From: a bacterium
GTDB taxonomy: Bacteria; RUG730; JAAEPJ01
Reading direction: 5' to 3'
DNA: 64,000 nt
Assembly: GCA_024222485.1 (NCBI GenBank)
Contig: JAAEPJ010000048.1
Coordinates: 1 to 64,000, forward strand
Below, piece after piece: positions 16,834-25,239 of this stretch. The number at the start of each line of letters is the position of its first letter. The stretch's first letter is position 1. The position numbers and the translations under genes were made by a program. Under the pieces are notes generated by a model. That model did not search any database. It saw only the letters and a list, made by a program, of their open reading frames with translations, and was not told the DNA's origin.

Positions 16834-17958
16834 TCAATTATTTAAAAAGGATCTTCTAAAATTTTCATAGCTTCCTATTTCTGCAAAATTAATTTCAAAC
16901 TTTGAGTTATCAATTTTATCAATCCTTACAGAATCTATACCTAAAAGCTGAAGTCTGGCATAAGTAAGCAGATCGCCTTCTTTAAGATTTAAAATATCTC
17001 TTAAAATCCACTTACCAAGTTCTTTATTTGAGAAAGACATTAATGCTTTGCTGTTTTCCTGACAAACTTTTGACTGCATTTCATCATTATTCGGAAGTTT
17101 TAACATAAAAGGAGTATCTCTATCAGGAAAAAAATCAGGAAAATTTCTATGAATTTCAATAGGAATAGGAATATAAACCTCATTAGAATGTCTTTTTCTG
17201 CCACCAGCATTCCACTGATTCAATCCGCTTTTTTCAAAAACAGTATAATTTCTGCCGTAAAGAGGCAAAAACACTGTCTGTTTTATTCTCTTTTCCTTTT
17301 CAAATAAAAACTGATTTTCTCTAAAAAATCTACTTAATTCTTTCAAAGGATTTTCTAAAACTTTCACATCAAAATCGTAAATAATAGGCTCAGATACAAA
17401 CCTTTTCTGCAGAGTGCTTTTTGATAAAGAAAAAAGGTATTCATTTATTTCATCATCAAAAGCAATGGAGCTTCTCTTTTGAGAGACCTTTTTTATATTG
17501 GCAATATCTATTCTATCCATAGATTCTTCAAAAATTTTAAATTTACCAACATCTCTCAAAACACAGTGATATATTGAACTTTCTAAGTTATGAGCTTTTT
17601 CAGTAAAATCAATGCGTATATTTCTTAATTCAGCAACTTTTTCAACAAGAGCTTTCGGAGCTAAATCTTTATACAAATATCTGTCTCTGTTAAATTCAGC
17701 AACTTTTTCTATTGATCTGTAGTTTTTTGCATGAAATGTTTTAAGACCTATGCCAAGAGTTCCTTTTTTAGCATCAGAAGAAACATCACTTCGAGATAAA
17801 TCTTCGGCTTCAAAGGCTTCGCAAAAAATCTTTTCTGCTACACGGTAGTATAAATAAGGAATATCAGATTCTGAAAAAAGATTGGATAAACAACCGACTA
17901 TTTCTAAAAAATCTCTATACTTAGATTTCTGTTCTTTTGTCTGATTGTTAAAAAACAT
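16834..17958 (-). CDS. Putative type II restriction endonuclease (PLD/NgoFVII-like family)
   Basis: This 374-residue protein lies directly between the dcm-like and vsr genes, two bases after the methyltransferase stop, the usual place of the cognate endonuclease. Its sequence (YRDFLEIVGCLSNLFSESDI, IPYLYYRVAEKIFCEAF, GIGLKTFHAKNYRSIEKVAE, FSLSKSTLQKRF) resembles proteins annotated as restriction endonucleases with a PLD-like domain. I cannot point to a clear HxK...D catalytic motif by eye, so the family label is tentative; the restriction role rests mostly on context. Confidence 0.65.
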   Translation of the reverse strand: MFFNNQTKEQKSKYRDFLEIVGCLSNLFSESDIPYLYYRVAEKIFCEAFEAEDLSRSDVSSDAKKGTLGIGLKTFHAKNYRSIEKVAEFNRDRYLYKDLAPKALVEKVAELRNIRIDFTEKAHNLESSIYHCVLRDVGKFKIFEESMDRIDIANIKKVSQKRSSIAFDDEINEYLFSLSKSTLQKRFVSEPIIYDFDVKVLENPLKELSRFFRENQFLFEKEKRIKQTVFLPLYGRNYTVFEKSGLNQWNAGGRKRHSNEVYIPIPIEIHRNFPDFFPDRDTPFMLKLPNNDEMQSKVCQENSKALMSFSNKELGKWILRDILNLKEGDLLTYARLQLLGIDSVRIDKIDNSKFEINFAEIGSYENFRRSFLNN

Positions 17959-17960
17959 AG

Positions 17961-18902
17961 CTATTTCTCTAACGCTTTTTTAATGTTTTCCGCAATTCTT
18001 TCAACTACAGGAATTGAAACTGAATTGCCGAATTGTTTATATAAATGCGAATCTGCAATTTCAGGAAGTTTATAATTCTTAGGGAAACCTTGAAAATTGG
18101 AACATTCTCTAGGCGTTAATTTTCTAATGCCTTTGTCATCAAGGATAATCGGCACATTATGTCCGCCTGTTCCCATATTTGCAGTTAAAGTTGGGCATAC
18201 ACCATTTTTATTTTCTCTTACATATTTTCTCCGCCATTGATAAACAGTGTCTTTTTTAACAACATCATCTTTTAATTTTAAATATAAATCTTTTTTGTTA
18301 TAGTAATATTTTTCATCAACTTTTTTTTCCAAACAGTCATGAATAGTTTTAGTTAAAGGAATTTTTTTAGGAAATTTAAATTCATTAAAAGCAGACTTAT
18401 CTAAAAAACCAACAATATAAACTCTTTCTCTGTTTTGAGGCAAATTACCATATTCCATAGTATTTAAAACTTTATCAGTTATTTTATATCCTAATTTTTC
18501 AAGTTCGCTGTAAATAACCTTAAGTGTATTGCCTTTATCATGAGTTTTTAAATTTTTCACATTTTCCAATAAAAAAACTTTTGGTTTTCTTTTTTTTAAA
18601 ATTCTTATAATATCAAAAAATAAATTTCCTCTACCATCTTCATCGTCAAACCCTTGTCTATACCCTGCAATTGAAAAAGGCTGACAAGGAAAGCCTCCTG
18701 TTAAAATATGAAATTCAGGTAGATCATTAACTTTAATTTTTGTAATATCTTCAAAATGCATTTCTTTATGCTTTGAAAAATTCAAATCGAATGTTTTTTT
18801 GCAATTTGCATCAAAATCATTAGAAAATACGCTTTCAAATCCTGTATTTTCAAACCCAATTTTTATACCGCCAATTCCTGCAAATAAATCGATAAACTTC
18901 AT
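17961..18902 (-). CDS. dcm: DNA (cytosine-5) methyltransferase
   Basis: All main motifs are present: FIDLFAGIGGIKIGFE (motif I, SAM binding), GGFPCQPFSIAG with the catalytic PCQ Cys (motif IV), VFLLENVKNLK (ENV, motif VI), QNRERVYIVGF (motif VIII), and RKLTPRECSNFQGFP plus YKQFGNSVSIPV (motifs IX and X). The protein protects DNA from the endonuclease encoded next to it. The ATG at 18900-18902 (MKFIDLF) is chosen; AAAGG lies about 9 nt upstream and the motif I position is normal. The target-recognition sequence cannot be predicted from sequence alone. Confidence 0.96.
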   Translation of the reverse strand: MKFIDLFAGIGGIKIGFENTGFESVFSNDFDANCKKTFDLNFSKHKEMHFEDITKIKVNDLPEFHILTGGFPCQPFSIAGYRQGFDDEDGRGNLFFDIIRILKKRKPKVFLLENVKNLKTHDKGNTLKVIYSELEKLGYKITDKVLNTMEYGNLPQNRERVYIVGFLDKSAFNEFKFPKKIPLTKTIHDCLEKKVDEKYYYNKKDLYLKLKDDVVKKDTVYQWRRKYVRENKNGVCPTLTANMGTGGHNVPIILDDKGIRKLTPRECSNFQGFPKNYKLPEIADSHLYKQFGNSVSIPVVERIAENIKKALEK

Positions 18903-18998
18903 AATAATCAACCTTTTTTATTTGTTATTCTCATGTATATATAATTTATATATATACATATTAATTATACTTTTTATATTATTTTTTTCCATTTTTAT

Positions 18999-19304
18999 TT
19001 AAATCATTTCCGCATTCACAAAAAAATCTGTTAAACTCATCAAATAATCATAAAGTCGATCAACCACATTTGTTTTTTCACTATTATCCAACAGTCCCTC
19101 ATAAACTTCCTCTGTTGCTGGGATTGAAATATTAAATGAATCAATACTTAAACTAAGATCACGCTTTCTAATCGTCTCAGTGGCATAAATAAAGCCTCGC
19201 ACCATAATATCGCCATTATTAACAAACTGCACACTATCAACACGCCCATAAACACCTTTTAAATCAATACCTTTATTGTTTTTGTAATCAAATTTAATTG
19301 CCAT
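18999..19304 (-). CDS. Hypothetical element protein (101 aa)
   Basis: No family is recognised. The protein is mixed beta/alpha (FDYKNNKGIDLKGVYGRVD, MVRGFIYATETIRKRDLSLS), with a helical C terminus (DRLYDYLMSLTDFF). AAAGGAGA upstream of the ATG gives good translation. It follows the fibre-like gene by 15 bases and is probably co-transcribed, which suggests a phage tail or module-end role, unproven. Confidence 0.55.
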   Translation of the reverse strand: MAIKFDYKNNKGIDLKGVYGRVDSVQFVNNGDIMVRGFIYATETIRKRDLSLSIDSFNISIPATEEVYEGLLDNSEKTNVVDRLYDYLMSLTDFFVNAEMI

Positions 19305-19319
19305 TTTTTATATTCTCCT

Positions 19320-20261
19320 TTAAGCTATTTTTAATATACCGTTATCATTCCAAACATCGCCTGCAACCAATCCAGTTGCAGCAGTCGAAAGTCTTTGAAT
19401 ATTAACGGAACTTGTATCACTTGCATTGCCTGCAATACCAATATTGCCTCCACCATTTGCAATATTTACCTTACCATTGTTGCTACTATTCAAACCAAGC
19501 ATTACACCATCAGCCGTTCTTATTTCTGCGACAGTTGTTGACTCAAATTCTAGTGTATTTGCAAAAACCGCATTACCCCAAGAAAAAAGCTTAAGTTTTG
19601 TGCCAACTTTAACCGTTCCATCTTTCAAAACCGTCATAGCATTTGATCTTGTGCTTGAACTTCCGCCATTGCCAATTACAAACAAAGGATCAGTATCAAC
19701 CCAAGAGCCACTACTTCCCTCTAAAAGATTAAATCTACCGCAAACAAAAGAGGCATAAGCCTGTGCATTTGCTCTATCACCAAACACTGCGGATCTTGTA
19801 CCATTTGCTTCGCTATAATTACCGCCTGCAAATGAACTTGAAGCATTTGCTTCCGTGTTCCCTCCACATGCAAAAGCCTTAGCTCCGTCTGCTTTAACAC
19901 TATATCCTGCTGCTATTGCCGACAAACCGTTCGCTTCATTGTAAACACCTAATGAAACCGCATAATCGCCTCTCGCAACCGCACCTAAACCCAAGCCAAT
20001 AGAATAAAGACCAATATTCTCATCATTCCATTCTGTATAAAGAGTCTTGCCTGCCCTAAATGCACCTTTACTTTTTTTTAAAAAAAATCGATTATCGTGA
20101 GCGGTATCGGTGTCATCATCCATTTGAGGCGATCCAAAAACAAAATCTTCTGTAAAACTACCTGAGACCTGTTTAATCACACCATTTTCAATTTTAAAAA
20201 GATTTGTGCTGCTTGGAGCTTCTCCTCCGCTTTCTACCACTCTTTTTATATCTCTACCCAT
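19320..20261 (-). CDS. YadA-head-like repeat protein (phage tail fibre or adhesin-like)
   Basis: The central part (residues about 95-180) is a run of short repeats such as GAVARGDYAVSLGVYNEA, GLSAIAAGYSVKADG and AKAFACGGNTEANASSSFAG, the 14-residue YadA/Hep_Hag head pattern that folds as a trimeric left-handed beta-roll. No signal peptide, stalk or YadA membrane anchor is present, so a cytoplasmically made phage tail fibre or spike is more likely than an autotransporter. The C-terminal part (GTVKVGTKLKLFSWGN, AGDVWNDNGILKIA) is typical of tail-fibre ends. The start MGRDIKR is chosen because GGAGG lies 7-8 nt upstream. It is the only virion-like gene seen. Confidence 0.7.
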   Translation of the reverse strand: MGRDIKRVVESGGEAPSSTNLFKIENGVIKQVSGSFTEDFVFGSPQMDDDTDTAHDNRFFLKKSKGAFRAGKTLYTEWNDENIGLYSIGLGLGAVARGDYAVSLGVYNEANGLSAIAAGYSVKADGAKAFACGGNTEANASSSFAGGNYSEANGTRSAVFGDRANAQAYASFVCGRFNLLEGSSGSWVDTDPLFVIGNGGSSSTRSNAMTVLKDGTVKVGTKLKLFSWGNAVFANTLEFESTTVAEIRTADGVMLGLNSSNNGKVNIANGGGNIGIAGNASDTSSVNIQRLSTAATGLVAGDVWNDNGILKIA

Positions 20262-20380
20262 TTTAATAACCTCCAAATCAAAGATTTTGTACTCATAAAG
20301 CTAGTTTCTGCCGCATCATTTTCAATATAAAACCAACGCCCCTAACGCCCCAGCTTATGATTGATCGACACAGCAAAAAA

Positions 20381-20602
20381 CTAACATGTAAACAACTGCT
20401 TTTTCAAGTCATTTAAAATCTTTTTAAATGGCAAAACCTCAACAGTTCCACCGTTGTAATAGTCTCTTGAAATAGCCTCGCTTTTCTCTTCATTATCAAA
20501 CACAAACGCTTTCTGCTTATCATTGATACTTTCGATCCTTTCCAATCCCTGACCGCTATTAACCAAAAAAGCAGCTAAATACAAATCTGTAGTTTTAAAC
20601 AT
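20381..20602 (-). CDS. DUF5659-family small protein (right copy)
   Basis: The N terminus MFKTTDLYLAAFLVNSGQGL and KAFVFDNEEKSEAI match the DUF5659 pattern and the paralogue at 10819-11055. ATG 20600-20602 is preferred because GGGAGAG lies about 5-6 nt upstream. It sits between RusA and the fibre-like gene. Function unknown. Confidence 0.65.
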   Translation of the reverse strand: MFKTTDLYLAAFLVNSGQGLERIESINDKQKAFVFDNEEKSEAISRDYYNGGTVEVLPFKKILNDLKKQLFTC

Positions 20603-20646
20603 TTCTTTTCTCTCCCTTTTTTTCAAAAGTTTTTATTTTTATTATT

Positions 20647-20994
20647 TTAAATGGACTCAATCTCTATCTCAATCGCATTACTTTTAGCACGATATTTTTT
20701 TATATTCATCTCAACAATTTTTCTATCATCAGGAATAATTTTTGCACTAACCAAATTATCCTGCAACGCCTTAACTAAGTTATCAATATCAGATGAAGCA
20801 AAGCTTTTTAAATAAAACCTGTAAAAGACTTTAAACTACTCACCATCAACCCTTTTTCTTGGCAGTAAAAACTGTAAATCTTTATCATATTTTTTATATT
20901 TTTTATATTTTTCAGTCTTAAAATGCCTGCCTTTCCAGCATTCATTTACAGACAACGGCTTGATCGGCAACCTAATCTTTAACCTCTCCAACAC
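20647..20994 (-). pseudogene. rusA: RusA-type Holliday junction resolvase with an in-frame TAG
   Basis: The frame from GTG 20992-20994 reads LPIKPLSVNECWKGRHFKT, then YKKYDKDLQFLLPRKRVDGE, a TAG at 20836-20838, and then FKVFYRFYLKSFASSDIDNL and IIPDDRKIVEMNI. PLSVN..WKG, SDIDN and DDR are RusA signatures, including the catalytic Asp residues. Total length (115 codons plus the stop) is normal. A CAG-to-TAG change would explain the stop. AAGGAGCAGG precedes the GTG. RusA resolves recombination and replication intermediates in phages. Confidence 0.85.
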
Positions 20995-22012
20995 CCTGCT
21001 CCTTAAATTGCTTTACTGCTTCTAAAAAAGCCAACTCTTTTGTCATCACATTGTCTCTAATAAACTCAGGCTTACCCTGCAAAAGCTTTTCTTTTTTCTT
21101 CAAAATATTAGACTGATCACTTTCACTTAAACCGTTATAAAAACACTTTAAATCCTGTTCCTGAAGCTCATCTTTTTTTCTATCATCTTCCTAAGCTTTT
21201 TGCTTAAGCTTCTCCTCTTCTCTTTTCAATTTCTCCAACTTCTTTTTTTCTTCTAACTTCTCATCTTCTGTCATCCCCAGTTCCCAGTTTTCTTTTAGAA
21301 ATTTCTGCAGATAGCCGATAGGATTTTCTGCCGCAGCAACCTTGATTCGACTTATATTGCAAAGTATTTGCTTAGAGGTAAATTCTCGACATAAAGACTC
21401 TGCAACTTTTATCGGCAAATCTCTTAAAAACTTCTCTTTAAAAACTCTTCTCACCTCTAGAGCAACAACATTTTCCTTGTTTTCCTCTTTGTTGTTGTTT
21501 AATTTACTTTCGTTTACTTTACTTTGTGTACTTCTGTCATCATTTATTGAGTTTATGTCTACATTAACTAAGTTATTGTTTACATTAACTAATTTAATGT
21601 TCGCATTTAACATAAAATCAGAGTCAAGCTCAATCAGCAAAAACTCATGAATAATGTCTACACTTTTGCGTCTTCCGCATGCTTCCAAATAACGCTCCTG
21701 AATACTTGCAGAAGTTAAAATTTGGAATTTTTCGCAAAGTTCTTGATTAAAAAAATTTACTTGCAGAGCCTTTTTTATCGTTTCCAATACACTCCTTTCA
21801 GAAGCACCCAGCTCATCAGCAATATCAAACGGCAGATCATCATCCCAAACGGTAAAATAACCTTTTCCTTTATAAATATCGCACAGCAAACTAGTCAGTA
21901 TTGTGACAGACATCGCTCCGCAGGATTTAATGATTCGTCTAATCTTTCGATCCGAGAAAAAATCTACATCAAAAGAAAAGTAATCAATACCTGTTTTATA
22001 AGGTCTACCCAT
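20972..22012 (-). pseudogene. Lin1244/Lin1753-type (DUF4373) replication protein, split by an in-frame TAG
   Basis: The N-terminal 120 residues (DYFSFDVDFFSDRKIRRIIK, then GAMSVTILTSLLCDIYKGKG) match the Lin1244/Lin1753 N-terminal domain of phage replication proteins. The ORF ends at TAG 21191-21193 in an acidic/Lys-rich helix (KLKQKA). The same frame then continues EDDRKKDELQEQ and FYNGLSESDQSNILKKKEKL for 72 codons to TAG at 20972, as expected of the natural C terminus. The original protein would be 346 residues, overlapping RusA by 23 bases. The truncated form still has its N-terminal domain, so some function is possible. GAAGGG lies upstream of the ATG. Confidence 0.75.
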
Positions 22013-22189
22013 AATCTAAATTTCCCTTCTTTTTCATCTGTCCCTTTAAAACCCCAATCAATTAAGATCAGTAATCAGAAAAGGCTCACTCTTATACCAG
22101 CACTACAGCCCCCATGTCCTTTTTAAGGGTGTGACTGACCATAACCCAGTTAGAGCCGATGTTTATTTAAATTTTAAATCTAAATTCTT

Positions 22190-22214
22190 AATATCTGTTT
22201 TTATTGCAGATATT
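22190..22214. other. Short hairpin in the 22013-22249 gap
   Basis: AATATCTG (22190-22197) pairs perfectly with CAGATATT (22207-22214) across a 9-base loop. It lies downstream of the 22250-22603 gene. No clear U-tract follows on the minus strand, so termination is uncertain. The rest of this 237-base gap shows no gene. Confidence 0.4.
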
Positions 22215-22249
22215 ATTTAAGTTATTTATATGCGGCAGAAACTAAAAGA

Positions 22250-22603
22250 TCAAACGTTCATGCCTCTTAGCCTACTCTTGCGTCTTGTGATCTCAGTACA
22301 GTTAATCATTGCTCTTTTCTGCTTTTCAAAAACAACCAAAATATCCAAATTTTCTTTAAACGGACAATCTTTGGTTATAAAACCCCATTCGTCCATCTTT
22401 TCATTTTTGCCGACTAAACGCCTGATACTTGCTTTTTCTTCTTCATTCCAAAAATCACCTTCAAGCACATTAGCAAGAATGTCATCGCTGCCAGTATAGC
22501 CAAGAATAATCGTCCACCTATATTTTTTGTTTTTGCTAACATACTCATTTTCTCCGTAATTATTTTTAATATCTTCATTTGTTAAATTATTTAAATCCTT
22601 CAT
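22250..22603 (-). CDS. Hypothetical phage early protein
   Basis: The ATG at 22601-22603 (MKDLNNLTNED) is chosen because AGGAGG lies 8 nt upstream; the longer GTG start overlaps that site. The protein (YRWTIILGYTGSDDILANVL, FEKQKRAMINCTEI) is about 117 residues, mixed alpha/beta, and unknown to me. It follows the RecA-like ATPase gene at once in the early operon, so a role in replication or recombination is plausible but unsupported by motif. Confidence 0.55.
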   Translation of the reverse strand: MKDLNNLTNEDIKNNYGENEYVSKNKKYRWTIILGYTGSDDILANVLEGDFWNEEEKASIRRLVGKNEKMDEWGFITKDCPFKENLDILVVFEKQKRAMINCTEITRRKSRLRGMNV

Positions 22604-22615
22604 TTTGTCCACCTC

Positions 22616-23461
22616 CTATAGAGTCTGTGGTAAACGACTCAAAAGAAAAGTTATTTGTTTATTAGAAAGCGTCTTTAAATTTTCAATATCAACGCTCTTA
22701 CCTTTAGTGCAGTCTAACAACAATTTTCTTTCTTTGTCTTTGTCACCTTTTGATAAAGTTCTTAGTCGACTGATTAAAGTTTCTAATAAATTCTCGCCCT
22801 CATTAAGCCATTCAATTAACGATACGCCTAAATTCTCATCAGGTTTATCAATCGTTTTATCCTGATATTTTCCAGTCCTGTCTTTCAAAATTCTTGCACA
22901 GTGCTTAACATTAATATCCATAAGCATGTCAAATTCATATTCAATGCCTTTGCCCTGTTCTGGTACTGTGCCGATTCTTACAGGTTTATTTTTTCCTGTT
23001 TTTTCGTCCTTTTCTACTGTCCATTCTGTTTTTGAACGCATTGTCGCAATAATATGACCATCAAAATTTAAAACGGCTTCAATTAACCTTTTATGTTTTG
23101 GTGTTGCTTCGCTCCAAGCTGACCAAGAATTACCTCGATATTTTATTCTTGCAGTTTCGTCTATCTCACTTAAAAGTTCTTGCCATGCATGAGTTAAACT
23201 GTCAATAATCAAAACATCATAATTTTTAGCGGCATTTATAAAACTCACATAATTTTCAATCTTTGGACTTGGAAGTTCTGCAACATCAAAATCAAAACGA
23301 TCAGCATACTTACTAGCAGAGCCTCTCTCTGTATCAATAACAGCGATTTTAAAGCCCATACCGTTTGCAATTCTAAGTGCAGAATATGTTTTACCTGAAC
23401 CGCTAGCTCCAAAAATTGCAAATCTTAATTTTGATTGTTTTTTATTTGCCTTCTTAAACAT
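22616..23461 (-). CDS. RecA-like ATP-binding recombination protein (Sak4-like, AAA family)
   Basis: Walker A is IFGASGSGKTYSALRIANG (residues about 17-35), followed by IAVIDTERGSASKYAD and YDVLIIDSLTHAWQELL (Walker B). HIIATMRSKTEW is the sensor-like segment. This layout is that of phage AAA/RecA-core proteins, some of which (Sak4) promote single-strand annealing with an SSB. Length (281) fits phage members that carry a C-terminal extension. It has AAGAGGT upstream of ATG and sits in the early operon with RusA, supporting a recombination role. Confidence 0.8.
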   Translation of the reverse strand: MFKKANKKQSKLRFAIFGASGSGKTYSALRIANGMGFKIAVIDTERGSASKYADRFDFDVAELPSPKIENYVSFINAAKNYDVLIIDSLTHAWQELLSEIDETARIKYRGNSWSAWSEATPKHKRLIEAVLNFDGHIIATMRSKTEWTVEKDEKTGKNKPVRIGTVPEQGKGIEYEFDMLMDINVKHCARILKDRTGKYQDKTIDKPDENLGVSLIEWLNEGENLLETLISRLRTLSKGDKDKERKLLLDCTKGKSVDIENLKTLSNKQITFLLSRLPQTL

Positions 23462-23655
23462 TGGACTAAACCTCTTTTTTCTTGCACTTTCAACGAAAAT
23501 ATCTTAAATTATTATTATTCGGTTCAACACGAATATTTTGTTTTAGCGTTGTTAACAGACTCGAATTTGTTATCAATGCTATTTTTCTTTTTAGGCTCTT
23601 TTTAAGCCTTGCATAATAAATACGAAAATAATTATTTCTTATGCTCTTTGCCTCC

Positions 23656-23790
23656 TTATTTTTTTATTCCTAATTTTTCTAAATACTCATTTAAAGTTTT
23701 TCCATTAACTCCTAAAGCCTCAGCAATCTGTTTTTTACTTTTTGTATTCAACATTTGCTCAAGATCTTCTTTTCTAATATTTATTTGCAT
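23656..23790 (-). CDS. Small HTH protein (44 aa)
   Basis: Frame from ATG 23788-23790 to TAA 23656-23658 reads MQINIRKEDLEQMLNTKSKK, then QIAEALGVNGKTLNEYLEKL. The second part is a compact helix-turn-helix of the homeodomain-like/Fis type. It lies between the excisionase-like gene and the ATPase gene; a strong AGGAGG lies just after its stop and would serve a following ORF. It is probably a DNA-binding regulator, inferred from the HTH alone. Confidence 0.55.
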   Translation of the reverse strand: MQINIRKEDLEQMLNTKSKKQIAEALGVNGKTLNEYLEKLGIKK

Positions 23791-23794
23791 TTAA

Positions 23795-24055
23795 CTACCC
23801 TCTAGCAGTTGCTAAGTTAAAAACAGGATGATACCGATCCTGTACTCGTACTCGATTACTTTTTAAATAAGTTAAAAATTCCTCCTTATTAATTAAAAAA
23901 TGCGGTCGTTTAGAATGTTTATGAAGCCCAGGCTGCAAAACCTCCACCTCACTCGTAAACTCATCATTTTCTTTAATCATTCGGCAAATAGTCCCTCTAC
24001 TTACTTTAATGATCTTCCCTGCTTCTGTTGTTGAAATATAACGGTCTAAGTTCAT
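23795..24055 (-). CDS. Excisionase-like / MerR-type HTH protein
   Basis: RYISTTEAGKIIKVSRGTIC (residues 5-24) is a winged-HTH excisionase (Xis/AlpA-like) start, followed by RPHFLINKEEFLTYLKSNRV. AGGAGG lies upstream of ATG. It is the first gene of the leftward operon, facing the repressor gene, the usual place for Xis or Cro-like proteins. It may direct excision together with the integrase at 27958-29004. Confidence 0.75.
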   Translation of the reverse strand: MNLDRYISTTEAGKIIKVSRGTICRMIKENDEFTSEVEVLQPGLHKHSKRPHFLINKEEFLTYLKSNRVRVQDRYHPVFNLATARG

Positions 24056-24114
24056 GCTTCATTCCTCCTTTTTTACTTTTTTTGTTTTTTATGACAGTTA
24101 AGTCTTAAAAAAAA

Positions 24115-24128
24115 CACCATTTAAGGTG
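24115..24128. promoter_or_regulatory. Operator-like inverted repeat (leftward promoter side)
   Basis: CACC-ATTTAA-GGTG (24115-24128) lies in the divergent intergenic region upstream of the excisionase-like gene. It shares TTAAGGT with the larger palindrome at 24223-24251, as expected for two sites read by one repressor. Confidence 0.45.
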
Positions 24129-24222
24129 CGAAAATGTTATTTATTTTGCTATTTTTAATCTTTTCTAGTATAATAATTTTCAAAGAATGGTTAAGAAAAC
24201 TTTAAAAAGCACCATGTTTATC

Positions 24223-24251
24223 TCTTTTAAGGTAAATATAACCTTAAAAGA
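24223..24251. promoter_or_regulatory. Perfect 11-bp inverted repeat, probable repressor operator
   Basis: TCTTTTAAGGT (24223-24233) and ACCTTAAAAGA (24241-24251) are perfect reverse complements with a 7-base spacer. The site lies about 60 bases before the repressor start in the divergent control region. No U-tract follows, so an operator fits better than a terminator. The half-site TTAAGGT recurs at 24121-24127. Confidence 0.6.
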
Positions 24252-24313
24252 TAATTAGTCAACTATTTTTTATCTATTTTTGGATAAAAAATAAGTTCAC
24301 GAGGTAAATTGTT

Positions 24314-24748
24314 GTGAAAAAAATTGATGATAAAATAAGAAGAGCTAGAAAAGACGCTGGCTTAACTCAAATAGAATTGAGTAAAAAATTAGGAGTTAAA
24401 GGTAATCCCATAGGAAAATATGAGATGGGTATTTCCACTCCAAAAATAGAAGCATTAAAAAAAATTGCAAAAGCAACCAATAAATCATTAGCATTTTTTT
24501 TAGAAGGCGACGACTTCAATGTTGATGTTGAAAATAATCAAGGAATGATTACAAAACATGTCAATGGAGGAAATATTACACAAAATAATAATCATCAAAA
24601 TATTCATAAAACCACAAACGCAAATTTTGAATATGACATTGAAGAGATTGATAAACGGCTAGATACTCTTTTAAAAATGAAAGAAAAAGGCAGTATCAGT
24701 GAAAAAGATTATGAAGAAAAAAAACAAGAATTATTAAATAAAATATAA
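24314..24748 (+). CDS. Phage-type HTH repressor with SHOCT C-terminal domain
   Basis: The N-terminal HTH (IRRARKDAGLTQIELSKKLG, then GNPIGKYEMGISTPKIEALK) is of the XRE/cI class. A Gln/Asn-rich linker (NITQNNNHQNIH) leads to a C-terminal segment, IEEIDKRLDTLLKMKEKGSI, followed by SEKDYEEKKQELLNKI, which is a SHOCT domain. Start is GTG with GAGG 9 nt upstream. Being the only rightward gene here and divergent from the early operon, it is the likely lysogeny-type repressor of the right module. It lacks a LexA-like peptidase domain, so SOS self-cleavage is not expected. Confidence 0.85.
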   Translation: MKKIDDKIRRARKDAGLTQIELSKKLGVKGNPIGKYEMGISTPKIEALKKIAKATNKSLAFFLEGDDFNVDVENNQGMITKHVNGGNITQNNNHQNIHKTTNANFEYDIEEIDKRLDTLLKMKEKGSISEKDYEEKKQELLNKI

Positions 24749-24792
24749 CTTTTCTCTCCTTATAAACTACAGATAAGAATCACTTCCTCCTC

Positions 24793-24820
24793 TTGACAAC
24801 TCAAATAATTGTGTTATTTT
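24793..24820 (+). promoter_or_regulatory. Putative sigma-70-type promoter
   Basis: TTGACA (24793-24798) matches the -35 consensus fully and is followed after 16 bases by TATTTT (24815-24820). It faces rightward toward the OLD-family gene and would give it a transcript separate from the repressor. Confidence 0.5.
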
Positions 24821-24870
24821 TAAATTACAGCTTTTCTTAGCGAGTTTAAAAATAAGGATGCTTAATAAAT

Positions 24871-25128
24871 ATGATAGAACCCGATGTTGTGTATATGTCA
24901 ATTATAAATATAAACTTCGATATCAATATCGCAAAAAAAATGAAATATCTTCGAGAAAACCTCCGCTTTTTAAATAATAAAGGATTTATTAATATCAATC
25001 CTAAAAACTGCAAAATCACAAACAACAACAATATGACAGTTCCAGCATTTCAAAAAATAAAGAAATGTAATGAATTTTGTTGTTCTTGCCAAGCGACCAA
25101 TATTCCAGCTTTAGCGACTACAAATTAA
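24871..25128 (+). CDS. Doubtful small ORF (85 aa)
   Basis: An ORF follows the putative promoter, with AAGGA about 13 nt before the ATG. The product (DINIAKKMKYLRENLRFLNN, then CNEFCCSCQATNIP) has a Cys cluster but no recognised family and is Asn/Ile/Lys-rich as expected from random AT-rich sequence. It could be noncoding leader for the OLD gene. Confidence 0.25.
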   Translation: MIEPDVVYMSIININFDINIAKKMKYLRENLRFLNNKGFININPKNCKITNNNNMTVPAFQKIKKCNEFCCSCQATNIPALATTN

Positions 25129-25239
25129 GATAAAAATTTCTTTATTTATAATATAAACTTTTGTAATATTAACTGTTAAATAAAAAATAAAAGCAACAAA
25201 AAAAATGAGGATTAAAAATTAAAACTAGAAAAAATAAAA

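Noticed and set aside
19412-19758. Plus-strand ORFs opposite the fibre-like gene
   Set aside because: The minus-strand frame has clear repeats and a good ribosome-binding site; the plus-strand frames show low-complexity shadow sequence.
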